Source of the DNA: Streptomyces sp. CB02400
GTDB taxonomy: Bacteria; Actinomycetota; Actinomycetes; Streptomycetales; Streptomycetaceae
Direction: 5' to 3'
Assembly: GCF_001905725.1 (NCBI RefSeq)
Contig: NZ_LIWB01000007.1
Coordinates: forward strand, 333,090 to 397,089
DNA length: 64,000 nt
The stretch's first letter is position 1, and each line of letters begins with the position of its first letter. This document shows, piece after piece, positions 22,917 through 31,242 of this stretch. The notes under the pieces were generated by a model. The model did no database searches. It was not told where the DNA came from and was given only the letters and a program-made list of their open reading frames with translations. Made by a program: the position numbers and the translations under genes.

Positions 22917-23900
22917 ATGACCGTGCTGATCCTCACCAGTGAGGAGGATGTGACCGCCGACATGGTGGTCGTCCATCTGAACGGCTCCGGTGTGCCGGTG
23001 GTGCGCCTCGATCCCGCCGATCTGACGGGCGGTGTCTCACTGTCCGGCGAGTACGTCCACGGCCGTTTCCGCGGCCATCTGTCCGCCGGCGGGAGGCTGG
23101 TGAGCATCGGCGGACTGCGGTCCGTGTGGGTGCGCCGGCCCGGCACGCCGGCCGGGCGCGCGCCGCAGCCGTCCGCGTGGCTGACCGAGGAGGCCTCGCA
23201 GGCGCTCTACGGCATGCTGCGCGGCTGTGACGCGCGCTGGATGAACCATCCGGACGCGGCCCGGCAGGCCCGCCACAAGCCGTGGCAACTGCGGCTGGCC
23301 CAGCGCTGCGGCCTGCCCGTGCCGGCCACGGTGATCACCACGTTCCCGCGCGCCGCGCGGGAGTTCGCGGAGCGCTTCCCCGACCTGGTGGTCAAGCCGG
23401 TGTCGGGGGCGCATCCCCAGGACCCGCCGCGGGCGGTGCCGACCAGCAGGGTGGCGCCGGACACGGACTTCTCCGCGGTCGCGTTCGGGCCGACGCTGCT
23501 GCAGCGGCGGATCGCCAAGCGGGCCGACATCCGGCTCACCGCGGTGGGTGAGCGGCTGCTGGCGGCCCGCAAGGCGACGCGGCCGGACGCGGATCCGGAG
23601 GAGGTGGACGTGCGTTTCGCCGCTCCCGGGTCGCCCTGGGAGCCGGTCGAGGTCCCGGCGCGCACCGCCGACGCCGTACGCGCGTATCTGCGCCGGTCCG
23701 AACTGGCGTACGGCGCTTTCGACTTCGCCGAGGACGCCGACGGGACCTGGTGGTTCCTGGAGTGCAACCAGTCGGGGCAGTTCGGGTTCGTGGAGGTGGA
23801 GACGGGGCAGCCGATCGCCCGGACCATCGCCGAGTGGTTGTCCCGTCCCATTCCCGACGAACCCGCCGAGCTCGACGAGGCGGGCAGCACGGTGCGGTGA
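22917..23900 (+). CDS. tgmB: ATP-grasp graspetide maturase
   Basis: A 327-residue ATP-grasp ligase of the TgmB/MvdCD type, expected to activate core Asp carboxyls by phosphorylation and form omega-ester links to Thr/Ser. The N-terminal domain begins MTVLILTSEEDVTADMVVVH. ATP-grasp marks are LVVKPVSGAHPQ, LLQRRIAKRADIRLTAVGER and the Mg-binding FDFAEDADGTWWFLECNQSG. It follows the precursor by 16 bases with a weak ribosome site, so it is probably translated from the same mRNA. The O-methyltransferase that often forms a third gene in such loci is not adjacent. It converges on a 71-residue gene. Confidence 0.93.
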   Translation: MTVLILTSEEDVTADMVVVHLNGSGVPVVRLDPADLTGGVSLSGEYVHGRFRGHLSAGGRLVSIGGLRSVWVRRPGTPAGRAPQPSAWLTEEASQALYGMLRGCDARWMNHPDAARQARHKPWQLRLAQRCGLPVPATVITTFPRAAREFAERFPDLVVKPVSGAHPQDPPRAVPTSRVAPDTDFSAVAFGPTLLQRRIAKRADIRLTAVGERLLAARKATRPDADPEEVDVRFAAPGSPWEPVEVPARTADAVRAYLRRSELAYGAFDFAEDADGTWWFLECNQSGQFGFVEVETGQPIARTIAEWLSRPIPDEPAELDEAGSTVR

Positions 23901-23923
23901 GGGGCCCGTCACCGCGCGAGGGC

Positions 23924-24139
23924 TCAGTGCGACCGCGGTCCCGGCAGCAGGGCGGTGCGCTGCCAGCCGTTGCCCGGGGACTGCGGCCGGTCGAGGCCGG
24001 GGGCGTAACCGGGGGACTGCAGGGGCCGCATGACCAGCTCCAGCTCCCTGCTCACGCGTTCGGCCTCGCGGCGCACCTGTGCGGGCACGTCGCCGCACTC
24101 CGCGATGAGTCGGTCGTAGATGGGGGAATCCTGGAACAC
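23924..24139 (-). CDS. Small conserved hypothetical protein beside the graspetide locus
   Basis: A 71-residue protein. The first 40 residues (MFQDSPIYDRLIAECGDVPA, then a QVRREAERVSRELELVM helix) are structured; the rest is Pro/Gly-rich and disordered. There is no membrane segment. It is convergent with the maturase, 23 bases away, so it is not in the same transcript. I believe similar proteins occur in other streptomycetes, but a functional link to the graspetide is inference. The GTG start at 24139 has only a weak ribosome site. Confidence 0.7.
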   Translation of the reverse strand: MFQDSPIYDRLIAECGDVPAQVRREAERVSRELELVMRPLQSPGYAPGLDRPQSPGNGWQRTALLPGPRSH

Positions 24140-24290
24140 CCGTCAACGTGCCTTTCTGCTCGTCGGCCCCGATGCGGGACGCGAGTGCAGAGTCTAGGCG
24201 GCCGACCATCCCCGAGGGGGAATTCCCCGGCACGACGGACCACGGAACGGGCATTCCGGAAGTGCGTCACAGTTCAGGCATTCCGGGTGG

Positions 24291-24764
24291 TCAGGCACCC
24301 GTCGTGGAGCCGGGGCGGACGATCATCAGGACGGTGACGGTCGCCCACAGCAGGTTGAACACCCCGGTGAACATGGCGAGTCGCACCGTATCCTGCCGGC
24401 CGACGGGCCGTCCCTCGCCCAGCCGTTCGACTATTTCGTCCTGCCGGGGCAGCACGAAGGCGAGCAGGACCCCGGCGGCGGCCGCGGTGAGGCCGATCGA
24501 GGTGACGAGCCAGCCGTCGTCCAGGACACCCATCGCCAGGGCGGTGGCGAGGCCGAGGACGGGCACCGCGATCCCTATGCGGGCGTAGACCCCGCAGATG
24601 CGGTGGAGCAGTGTGACGGTGGTCACGGCCGCCGCGGCGGGCCCGTCGCCCTCCGCCGGGACGGCGCGGCGCGCGGCCGGCGGGAACATGCTGGCCGCGA
24701 CGGTGACGGGGCCGACGGCGACGATGGCGGCCAGGACGTGGAGGGACAGCAGGAGCTTGGTCAC
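24291..24764 (-). CDS. DUF2269-like four-helix membrane protein
   Basis: A 157-residue polytopic protein. Helices are LLLSLHVLAAIVAVGPVTVA, RIGIAVPVLGLATALAMGVL, LVTSIGLTAAAAGVLLAFVL and LAMFTGVFNLLWATVTVLMI. The N-terminal LHVLAAIVAVGP pattern and size resemble DUF2269 predicted integral membrane proteins. The GTG at 24764 follows GGAAAGAG; an ATG at 24779 in frame is an alternative without a ribosome site. It is divergent from the GlxA-type regulator, which might control it. Function unknown. Confidence 0.75.
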   Translation of the reverse strand: MTKLLLSLHVLAAIVAVGPVTVAASMFPPAARRAVPAEGDGPAAAAVTTVTLLHRICGVYARIGIAVPVLGLATALAMGVLDDGWLVTSIGLTAAAAGVLLAFVLPRQDEIVERLGEGRPVGRQDTVRLAMFTGVFNLLWATVTVLMIVRPGSTTGA

Positions 24765-24940
24765 CGGGACTCTTTCCATGGTGTGAACGGCGGTGCCGGG
24801 CTCACGTTAGGAGCCCGCCGGGTGATCACCCAGGGGCTGAAACGACAGGTTCCAACGGGTTCCCGCCAACACCGCCCACCTCGGCTCGCACCCCGTCACC
24901 TCCCCGCTGCCCCGGTTCCGGCGGGTGGCGGGAATCCGCC

Positions 24941-24946
24941 TATCGT
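24941..24946 (+). promoter_or_regulatory. -10 hexamer, leaderless promoter of GlxA-type gene
   Basis: TATCGT ends seven bases before the ATG, and no ribosome site lies between. This is the layout of a leaderless transcript, which is frequent in Streptomyces. Confidence 0.45.
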
Positions 24947-24953
24947 GGCGGTC

Positions 24954-25913
24954 ATGCACTCCGTGGCGATTCTGGTTCTCGATGGGGTGGTGCCGTTCGA
25001 CATGGCGGCGCCCATGCAGGTCTTCGACTGGACGCGGCTGCCCGACGGCCGGCACCCCTACCGGGTCCGGCTGTGTGCCGAGCGGCCGGAGGTGCTCGCG
25101 GACGGCGGTTTCACCCTGCGCGTCGACCGTGGGCTCCAGGCACTGGCGGACGCCGACACGGTCATCGTCCCGGGCCGTGCCGAGGGCGCGCCCCCGCCCT
25201 CGCCGGCCGTGCTCACGGCGCTGCGCGAGGCGGCCGGGGCGGGCACCCGGATCGCCTCGGTGTGCGTGGGCGCGTTCGTGCTGGCGGAGGCCGGGCTGCT
25301 GGACGGGCTGCGCGCCACCACGCACTGGGTGGCCGCCGGACAGCTGGCCCGCGCCTTCCCGGACGTCGACGTGCAGCCGGACGTGCTCTACGTCGACAAC
25401 GGGCAGATCCTCACCTCGGCCGGCGCCGCCGCCGCGCTGGACATGTGCCTGCACATGATCCGTCGGGACCTGGGCTCGGCCGTGGCCGCGAACGCCGCCC
25501 GGATGTCGGTGATGCCGCTGGAACGGGAGGGCGGGCAGGCCCAGTTCATCGTGCACGAGCACCCGCCCGTGCCCCGCGGGTCGGATCTGGAGCCGCTGCT
25601 GGACTGGGTCGAGGACAACCTGGCGCACGAGGTCACCCTCGGGGCGATGGCGGCGCGCGCCGGCATGAGCGAGCGCACCTTCAGCCGCCGGTTCCGTGAG
25701 CAGACGGGCACCACGCCGTTGCAGTGGCTGCTGCGGGCGCGGGTGCGGCGCGCCCAGTACCTGCTGGAGAACAGCGACCACACGGTCGAACGGATCGCCC
25801 AGCAGGCCGGGTTCGGTTCGCCCACGGCGTTCCGCGAGCGGTTCCGCAAGGTCGTGGGCACGACGCCGTACGCGTATCGCTCGACGTTCAACGGGCGGCG
25901 GGTGAGCGAGTGA
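24954..25913 (+). CDS. GlxA-family AraC regulator with DJ-1/PfpI domain
   Basis: A 319-residue regulator. The N-terminal DJ-1/PfpI-like domain (about 1-175) opens with SVAILVLDGVVPFDMAAPMQ and has the nucleophile-elbow Cys in IASVCVGAFVLAEAG. The C-terminal AraC HTH pair (about 215-310) has TLGAMAARAGMSERTFSRRF and IAQQAGFGSPTAFRERFRKV. Such proteins usually control nearby metabolic or stress genes; the ligand is unknown. A likely leaderless promoter precedes the ATG. It is divergent from the DUF2269-like gene. Confidence 0.93.
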   Translation: MHSVAILVLDGVVPFDMAAPMQVFDWTRLPDGRHPYRVRLCAERPEVLADGGFTLRVDRGLQALADADTVIVPGRAEGAPPPSPAVLTALREAAGAGTRIASVCVGAFVLAEAGLLDGLRATTHWVAAGQLARAFPDVDVQPDVLYVDNGQILTSAGAAAALDMCLHMIRRDLGSAVAANAARMSVMPLEREGGQAQFIVHEHPPVPRGSDLEPLLDWVEDNLAHEVTLGAMAARAGMSERTFSRRFREQTGTTPLQWLLRARVRRAQYLLENSDHTVERIAQQAGFGSPTAFRERFRKVVGTTPYAYRSTFNGRRVSE

Positions 25914-25934
25914 GCGGGTGAGCGGCCCGGTGAC

Positions 25935-26177
25935 TCAGACGGCCAGGGGCAGGCCGCTCTCCCCGTCCGCCTCCGGGGTCCGTGCCCGGTCGAGCAGCTC
26001 GTCCGCCAGCGCGATGGCGTCGTGGACGCAGGACGCCCCCGTCATCACGCAGAGCGTGGAGCTGACCTCCTCCAGTTCACGCGCCGCCGCCGGCGAATAC
26101 CGTTCCGCCTGGGCTATCCGCAGCGTCGCGTACCGCGTCAGCAGCCGTCTGACGACCTTCGGGTCCGGTACGAGCAC
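25935..26177 (-). CDS. DUF5133 protein
   Basis: An 80-residue protein of the actinomycete DUF5133 family: it starts VLVPDPKVVRRLLTRYATLR and has the family core ELEEVSSTLCVMTGASCVHD. The GTG at 26177 was chosen: GAGAGGGG precedes it, it matches where I recall family members starting, and the 33 codons upstream (to an ATG at 26276) have many A/T third positions, unlike coding sequence here. A longer form starting at 26276 or 26246 cannot be excluded. Function unknown; these small proteins are often multicopy in Streptomyces. Convergent with the GlxA-type gene. Confidence 0.78.
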   Translation of the reverse strand: MLVPDPKVVRRLLTRYATLRIAQAERYSPAAARELEEVSSTLCVMTGASCVHDAIALADELLDRARTPEADGESGLPLAV

Positions 26178-26600
26178 GAGGCGCCCCTCTCTGGTTTTCG
26201 CTGCGTATGCCCGAACCAGGCGGAAGCACTCATCCCATGTGCCCATGTGGCCACAATTGACCGAAACCACTCGCATCTTGACCGCGACGGCACGGAGCCG
26301 AAGGTGTTTCGCCCCCGCCGCCCCTTCCCGTCCCGTCCCCGGGGCTGCGCCCCGGACCCCTTTCACCCCTGGACGGACCTCACTCTCACCGCCCGGACGA
26401 GCGCGGTCACGGCGGAACACCCGCCCCCAGGGCAGCACCCCAGACCCCCTTCCGACCCTGACCGGACCTCACCCTCACCGCCCGGACGGCCATGGACACG
26501 GCGGGGCACCCGCCCCCAGAGCCGCACCCCAGACCCCCTTTCAGTCCCGGACGAGCTCGGGCGCGGCAGAGGCCGTTGGTCGTCGGTGGGTCCGGGGCGG
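26178..26600. other. Intergenic region with tandem repeats
   Basis: 423 bases without a convincing gene. The first 100 are relatively AT-rich and probably hold the DUF5133 promoter. The rest is the 89-base tandem repeat described separately plus a partial third unit at 26338-26374. The ABC exporter stop follows at 26601. Confidence 0.6.
26375..26552. repeat. 89-bp imperfect tandem repeat, two copies
   Basis: Units at 26375-26463 and 26464-26552 both begin GGACCTCAC(T/C)CTCACCGCC and contain CACCCGCCCCCAG and CACCCCAGACCCCCTT at matching positions. A partial earlier unit precedes them. They are not CRISPR-like, because the repeats adjoin without spacers. Confidence 0.75.
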
Positions 26601-28367
26601 TCAGGCCGCCTGGCCGCTGTGCAGTGCCGTGTATGCCCCTCCCCGGCGCAGCAGGTCCTCGTGGGTGCCGATCTCCTGGATGTGGCCGTCCGCCATCACC
26701 ACGATCCGGTCGGCGCCGCGCACGGTGGAGAGGCGGTGTGCCACGACGAACGTGGTGCGTCCGCGCAGCAGCCGGGCGAGGGCCTCCTGCACCAGCGCCT
26801 CCGAGCGGGTGTCGAGCGCCGAGGTCGCCTCGTCCAGGACCAGCACCTTCGGGTCCCGGATCAGCGCGCGGGCGATGGCGAGCCGCTGGCGCTGCCCGCC
26901 GGACAGGCGGGCGCCGCGCTCCCCGACGAGGGTGTCGAGGCCCTGGGGCAGCCGGTCGACGAACTCCAGCGCGTTGGCGTCGCGCAGCGCGGCCCGTACC
27001 GTCTCCTCGTCCGCGTCGTCCATGCCGTAGGCGACGTTCTCCCGGACGGTGCCGTCGAACAGGATCGACTCCTGGGGCACCACGGACAGGAAGCGCCGGT
27101 AGGTGCGCAGGTCGAGGCCGTTCATGTCGGTGCCGTCGAGCAGCAGCCGGCCGGAGGTCGGGCGGATGAAGCCGATGACCAGGTTGAGCACGGTGGACTT
27201 GCCCGCCCCGGAGGCGCCGACGAGCGCGATGGTCTCGCCCGGGGCGACGTCGAGGGTGAAGTCGCGCACGGCGGGGCGCCCGTCGGTCTCGTACGCGTGG
27301 CCGACGCCCTCGAAGGTGATCGCGCCGCGCACTCCGTCGACCTCCGTCTTGCCCTCGTTGTCCTCCAGTTCGGGGGCTTGGAGAACCTCACCGACCGAGC
27401 GGACGGACTCCAGGCCCTTGGTGATGACCGGGGCCAGTCCCGCGAGCGTGGTGGTGGAGTTGGTGAGCGTGGTCAGGAAGGCGCTGAGCATCACGACGTC
27501 GCCGGCGGTGACGTTCCAGACGTCGTAGTACGAGATGAGGGCCGCGCCGGCCAGCACGCTCACGCCGATGACGTTGAGGACGACCCAGGCCAGCGAGCCG
27601 AACCGGCCGTTGACCAGGTCCAGGCGCATCCCGGAGGTGAGCAGCCGGTTCAGGGTGCCGTCCATCCGGCGCAGCGCCTTGCCCTCCAGGCCGTGGGCGC
27701 GGGTGACGGGGATGAGCCGGGTCATCTCCGTGACCCGGGAGGACAGCGTCTCCACCTCGTGGCGGAAGTGCTCGTTGTGCGTGCGCAGTCGGGCCCGCAG
27801 CTTGGCGACGAGCAGTGCGGCGGCGGGCACGACGATCAGGAAGACGGGGAGGAACTCGGGGGTGCGGATCGCGATGATGACGAGCCCGCCGGTGAGGACG
27901 GTGAGCGCGCCGAGCCCGTTCTCCGCGGTCTGCTGCACCATCTGCTCGACGGTCTCCACGTCCCGGACGACCTTGGCCTGGAGCACTCCGGCGCTGACGC
28001 GGGAGTGGTAGCCGATGGAGAGCTGCTGCATGCGGGTGCACAGCGCGGAGCGCAGGGCGGTGCCCATGCGGCGGACGCTGCCGTACAGCAGCCGGACGTA
28101 CAGCACGTGCAGCGGGTAGTTGACCAGCAGGATGAACATGATGACGCCGGTGCTGGTCCACAGCCGGGATATCGGCTGGTGCTGCACGACGGTGTCGATG
28201 ATGGACGCGGTGATCAGCGGCAGCAGCCAGATCGGGCTGTGCTTGACCGTGAAGACGCCGACGGCGGCGGCGAGCCGGCCGCGGTCGGCGCGGAACAGAT
28301 AGGCGAGGGTGCGGATCGGGTGCTCGCCGCGGTAGCGGTGGTCGAGCGGTCTTTCCAGCGACGCCAT
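26601..28367 (-). CDS. ABC exporter, fused permease and ATPase
   Basis: A 588-residue half-transporter of the type I exporter class. The membrane domain (about 1-320) has six helices; the ATPase domain has Walker A VGASGAGKST, signature LSGGQRQRLAIARAL, Walker B VLVLDEATSAL and the H-loop VVAHRLSTVRGAD. It probably forms a homodimer that exports a hydrophobic compound, peptide or lipid. The ATG at 28367 follows GGAGGACC; the frame is open to 28442 without support. A GCAAGCGCTTTC operator-like palindrome lies about 35 bases upstream. Confidence 0.93.
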   Translation of the reverse strand: MASLERPLDHRYRGEHPIRTLAYLFRADRGRLAAAVGVFTVKHSPIWLLPLITASIIDTVVQHQPISRLWTSTGVIMFILLVNYPLHVLYVRLLYGSVRRMGTALRSALCTRMQQLSIGYHSRVSAGVLQAKVVRDVETVEQMVQQTAENGLGALTVLTGGLVIIAIRTPEFLPVFLIVVPAAALLVAKLRARLRTHNEHFRHEVETLSSRVTEMTRLIPVTRAHGLEGKALRRMDGTLNRLLTSGMRLDLVNGRFGSLAWVVLNVIGVSVLAGAALISYYDVWNVTAGDVVMLSAFLTTLTNSTTTLAGLAPVITKGLESVRSVGEVLQAPELEDNEGKTEVDGVRGAITFEGVGHAYETDGRPAVRDFTLDVAPGETIALVGASGAGKSTVLNLVIGFIRPTSGRLLLDGTDMNGLDLRTYRRFLSVVPQESILFDGTVRENVAYGMDDADEETVRAALRDANALEFVDRLPQGLDTLVGERGARLSGGQRQRLAIARALIRDPKVLVLDEATSALDTRSEALVQEALARLLRGRTTFVVAHRLSTVRGADRIVVMADGHIQEIGTHEDLLRRGGAYTALHSGQAA

Positions 28368-28399
28368 GGGCGGGGGTCCTCCACTGTGAGCCTTGTTCA

Positions 28400-28411
28400 G
28401 CAAGCGCTTTC
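28400..28411. promoter_or_regulatory. LacI-type operator-like palindrome upstream of ABC exporter
   Basis: GCAAGCGCTTTC contains the 8-base palindrome AAGCGCTT with a central CG typical of LacI/GalR operators. A partial repeat, CCGCTTGCG, follows. It lies 33 bases before the exporter start. Confidence 0.4.
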
Positions 28412-28490
28412 TCCGCTTGCGTGCCAGGAGTACACCAGGCACATGAGGTGCCCGCCCCGGCGTCCGGCGCCTGAGACGGGCGGGGGGCGC

Positions 28491-29348
28491 TCAGCCGGCG
28501 TCCAGCTCCGCGAGGTCCTCGGCCGTCAGGACGAGGCCGGCGGCGCCCGCCGAGTCACGGACCGACTCCGGCCGGCTCGCGCCCGGAATGGGGACGACGA
28601 CCGGCGACCTGGCGAGCATCCACGCCAGGCACACCTGGTACGCGCTCACCCCGTACGCCCGGCCGATCCGCGCGAACGGGGCGTGGGCCGAGGCGAGTTC
28701 ACCGGCCCGGGCGATGCCGCCGAAGGGGCTGTAGGGCAGGAACGCGATGCCGAGCTCGTCGCACAGGCGCAGTTCCGGCTCACTGGAGCGGAAGGCCGGG
28801 GAGAACTTGTTCTGCACGGAGACCAGCCGGCCGCCGAGGATCCCGGCGGCCTGCCGGATCTGCTCCGGGTCGGCGTTGGAGATGCCGGCCATGCGGATCT
28901 TCCCCTCGTCCAGCAGCTCGCGCAGCGCGCCGACGGACTCGGCGTAGGGGACGCGGGGGTCGGGCCGGTGGAACTGGTAGAGCCCGATGGCCTCCACGCC
29001 GAGCCGCCGCAGGGACGCCTCGCACGCCCGCTTCAGGTGCCCGGGGCTGCCGTCCTGGGTCCAGCTGCCGTCGCCGGGGCGCAGATGACCGCCCTTGGTG
29101 GCGACCAGGACGTCGCCGCCCCGGTCGTGGGAGGCGAGGGCCTTGGCGATCAGGGTCTCGTTGTGACCGACCTCGCCGGCGTGCAGGTGGTAGGAGTCCG
29201 CGGTGTCGATCAGGGTGACACCGGCGTCCAGCGCGGCGTGCAGGGTGGCCAGGGAGCGTGTCTCGTCCGGGCGCCCCTCGATCGACATGGGCATGGCACC
29301 CAGTCCGACGGCACCGACCTCGACATCACCGATACGGCGGGTGTGCAT
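28491..29348 (-). CDS. Aldo/keto reductase
   Basis: A 285-residue NADPH-dependent aldo/keto reductase (TIM barrel). Marks are the Asp/Tyr site in TLIDTADSYHLHAGEVGHNE, Lys in VLVATKGGHLRPG, the His segment in GLYQFHRPDPRVP, and the C-terminal VVPIPGASRPESVRD coenzyme loop. The ATG at 29348 follows GGAAGAGG. The frame is open to 29465, with AT-rich codons unlike coding sequence. It is upstream of the ABC exporter on the same strand, 123 bases away, so possibly cotranscribed. Substrate unknown. Confidence 0.92.
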   Translation of the reverse strand: MHTRRIGDVEVGAVGLGAMPMSIEGRPDETRSLATLHAALDAGVTLIDTADSYHLHAGEVGHNETLIAKALASHDRGGDVLVATKGGHLRPGDGSWTQDGSPGHLKRACEASLRRLGVEAIGLYQFHRPDPRVPYAESVGALRELLDEGKIRMAGISNADPEQIRQAAGILGGRLVSVQNKFSPAFRSSEPELRLCDELGIAFLPYSPFGGIARAGELASAHAPFARIGRAYGVSAYQVCLAWMLARSPVVVPIPGASRPESVRDSAGAAGLVLTAEDLAELDAG

Positions 29349-29566
29349 GTGCGCGTGACCTCTTCCGGCTGTCGTCTCACGGTCTCGGAAAGCGCGTACC
29401 AGCCTGGTCCCCGCACGGCCCGAAATCCAATAGAAGAAAGCGAACGCATTCAGCAGACGGGGCACTGAATCGGGACCCCGCCCGCGACACCGCCACCGCG
29501 CGGGCGCCGGTGCCCGGCGTTACGCTGCGCGCAGCCGGTCCTTTGCGGACATTCCGGGAGGTAATC

Positions 29567-29980
29567 ATGACCTCGCTCCTCAATCCGTATCTCAGCTTCG
29601 ACGGGAACGCGCGGCAGGCGCTGGAGTTCTACAAGGAGGTCTTCGGCGGCCGACTGCGGCTCAACACGTACGGCGACTTCGGCCGACCCGGAACCGACAA
29701 CGCCGACAAGATCATGCACGGCATGCTGACGAGCGCGGCCGGCTTCACCCTCATGGGCGCCGACATGCCGCCGGGCATGTCGTACGCCCCGGGGAACAAC
29801 TTCGCCGTGAGCGTCAGCGGCGAGGACGAGCCCGAACTGCGCGGCTACTGGGAGAAGTTGTCCGGCGGCGGCTCGGTTGCCGTACCGCTGGAGAAGCAGA
29901 TGTGGGGGGACGTGTTCGGGATGTGCACGGACCGCTTCGGCATCCCCTGGATGGTCAACATCAACCAGCCCGCGGACTGA
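29567..29980 (+). CDS. VOC-family (PhnB-like) protein
   Basis: A 137-residue glyoxalase/VOC-fold protein of the PhnB or 3-demethylubiquinone-methyltransferase-like group. It starts MTSLLNPYLSFDGNARQALE and has EFYKEVFGGRLRLNTYGDFG, VPLEKQMWGDVFGMCTDRFG and IPWMVNINQP. Members of this group mostly have unknown substrates. The ATG follows CGGGAGGTAATC, a strong ribosome site. It is divergent from the aldo/keto reductase. Confidence 0.92.
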   Translation: MTSLLNPYLSFDGNARQALEFYKEVFGGRLRLNTYGDFGRPGTDNADKIMHGMLTSAAGFTLMGADMPPGMSYAPGNNFAVSVSGEDEPELRGYWEKLSGGGSVAVPLEKQMWGDVFGMCTDRFGIPWMVNINQPAD

Positions 29981-30112
29981 GCCCCGCGCCTCCCGGCGAG
30001 CGGCCGTTGACATGACGCTCCGGCAGGGATCACCGTACTGACCGGAGCGCGTCGGCGGAGCGCGCCAGGACACCGGTTGGGCGGCGGTCGCCGCACCGGG
30101 AGAGGCGGCGGC

Positions 30113-31003
30113 ATGCGGATCGGACTGCTCGGCACCGGACCCTGGGCGCAGGCGGCCCACGCCCCCGCGCTGAGCGGGCACCCGGACCTCGACCTCGTCG
30201 GGGTGTGGGGCCGCCGGCCCGACGCCGCCGAGGAGCTGGCCGGTCTGCACGGCACCCGGGCGTACGACGACGTCGACGCGCTCTTCGCCGACGTGGACGC
30301 CGTCGCCGTCGCGCTGCCGCCCGCGGTGCAGGCGGAGCTGGCGGTGCGCGCGGCGCGGGCCGGATGCCATCTGCTGCTCGACAAGCCGCTCGCGCCGACC
30401 GTCGCGCAGGGGCACGCGGTGGTCGGGGCGGCCGAGGAGGCGGGGGTCGCGTCCGTGGTCTTCTTCACCACCCGCTTCCAGCCCGGGCCGGAGGCGTGGA
30501 TCACCGAACAGGCGCGCACGGGCGGCTGGTTCACCGGGCGCGCGCAGTGGCTCGGGGCGGTGTTCACCTCCGACGGCAATCCCTTCGCCGCCTCTCCGTG
30601 GCGGCGGGAGAAGGGCGCCCTGTGGGACGTCGGTCCGCACGCCCTGTCCGTCCTGCTTCCGGTGCTCGGCGAACCGCGGCAGGTGACGGCGGCGGCGTAC
30701 GGCCCCGGCGACACCGTCCATCTCGTCCTCGACCACACGGGCGGTGCGTCGAGCAGCCTCACCCTGAGCCTGACCGCTCCCCCGGCGGCGGCCGGCGCCG
30801 TGGTCGAGCTCCGCGGCACGGCGGGCGTCACCTCCCTCCCGGAGGCCTCCGAGGGCGCGGTCCCGGCGCTCACCCGGGCCGCGGACGCCCTCCTCGCCGC
30901 GGCCGGTACCGGTACCCCCCACCCCTGCGACGCGGCGTTCGCACTCCGGGTGACGGAGATCCTGGCCGCGGCGGAGGCACAGCTGAACGGGCGAACGCGC
31001 TGA
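30113..31003 (+). CDS. Gfo/Idh/MocA-family oxidoreductase
   Basis: A 296-residue NAD(P)-dependent sugar-type dehydrogenase. The Rossmann motif is MRIGLLGTGPWAQAAHAPAL. The EKP-like motif is LLLDKPLAPTVAQGH, and the C-terminal alpha/beta domain contains EKGALWDVGPHALSVLLPVL. Substrate unknown. The ATG at 30113 follows GGGAGAGGCGG; the frame is open to 30077. It lies 133 bases after the VOC gene on the same strand. Confidence 0.92.
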   Translation: MRIGLLGTGPWAQAAHAPALSGHPDLDLVGVWGRRPDAAEELAGLHGTRAYDDVDALFADVDAVAVALPPAVQAELAVRAARAGCHLLLDKPLAPTVAQGHAVVGAAEEAGVASVVFFTTRFQPGPEAWITEQARTGGWFTGRAQWLGAVFTSDGNPFAASPWRREKGALWDVGPHALSVLLPVLGEPRQVTAAAYGPGDTVHLVLDHTGGASSSLTLSLTAPPAAAGAVVELRGTAGVTSLPEASEGAVPALTRAADALLAAAGTGTPHPCDAAFALRVTEILAAAEAQLNGRTR

Positions 31004-31070
31004 CGGCCCCACCGGGCGGCTGCGGAACGGAGCGCTCCCGACGCGCTCCGTGGCCATCGGACCCGACCGG

Positions 31071-31103
31071 CTTAAGCGGCCCTTAAAGCCCGGTTAAGCG
31101 ATC
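31071..31103 (+). promoter_or_regulatory. Three 11-base TTAA direct repeats
   Basis: CTTAAGCGGCC, CTTAAAGCCCG and GTTAAGCGATC follow one another at an exact 11-base period. Tandem 11-base repeats are typical of OmpR/PhoP-type response regulator sites. The sequence is not a good PHO box, so the binding protein is open. Confidence 0.45.
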
Positions 31104-31230
31104 GTCGGATCTTCGCCGTTTCTTCGAACAACCGCAGGTCAGCGCGGTGTTGCGGACAAGTCGGACCGTTGGCGGGGGCCGCGGCCGTACCTAGCATCGG
31201 TGTCGCGCGCCGGTCCCGACGTACTGCTTT

Positions 31231-31242
31231 GAGAGCGCTCTC
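31231..31242. promoter_or_regulatory. LacI-family operator-like palindrome upstream of GH64
   Basis: GAGAGCGCTCTC is a perfect 12-bp palindrome with the central CG and the GAGCGCTC core of Streptomyces LacI-type operators (CebR sites are TGGGAGCGCTCCCA). It lies 74 bases before the glucanase start. Confidence 0.6.

Noticed and set aside
26375..26552. The 89-base repeats as a CRISPR array.
   Set aside because: Units adjoin directly, are only about two copies, and are far longer than CRISPR repeats.
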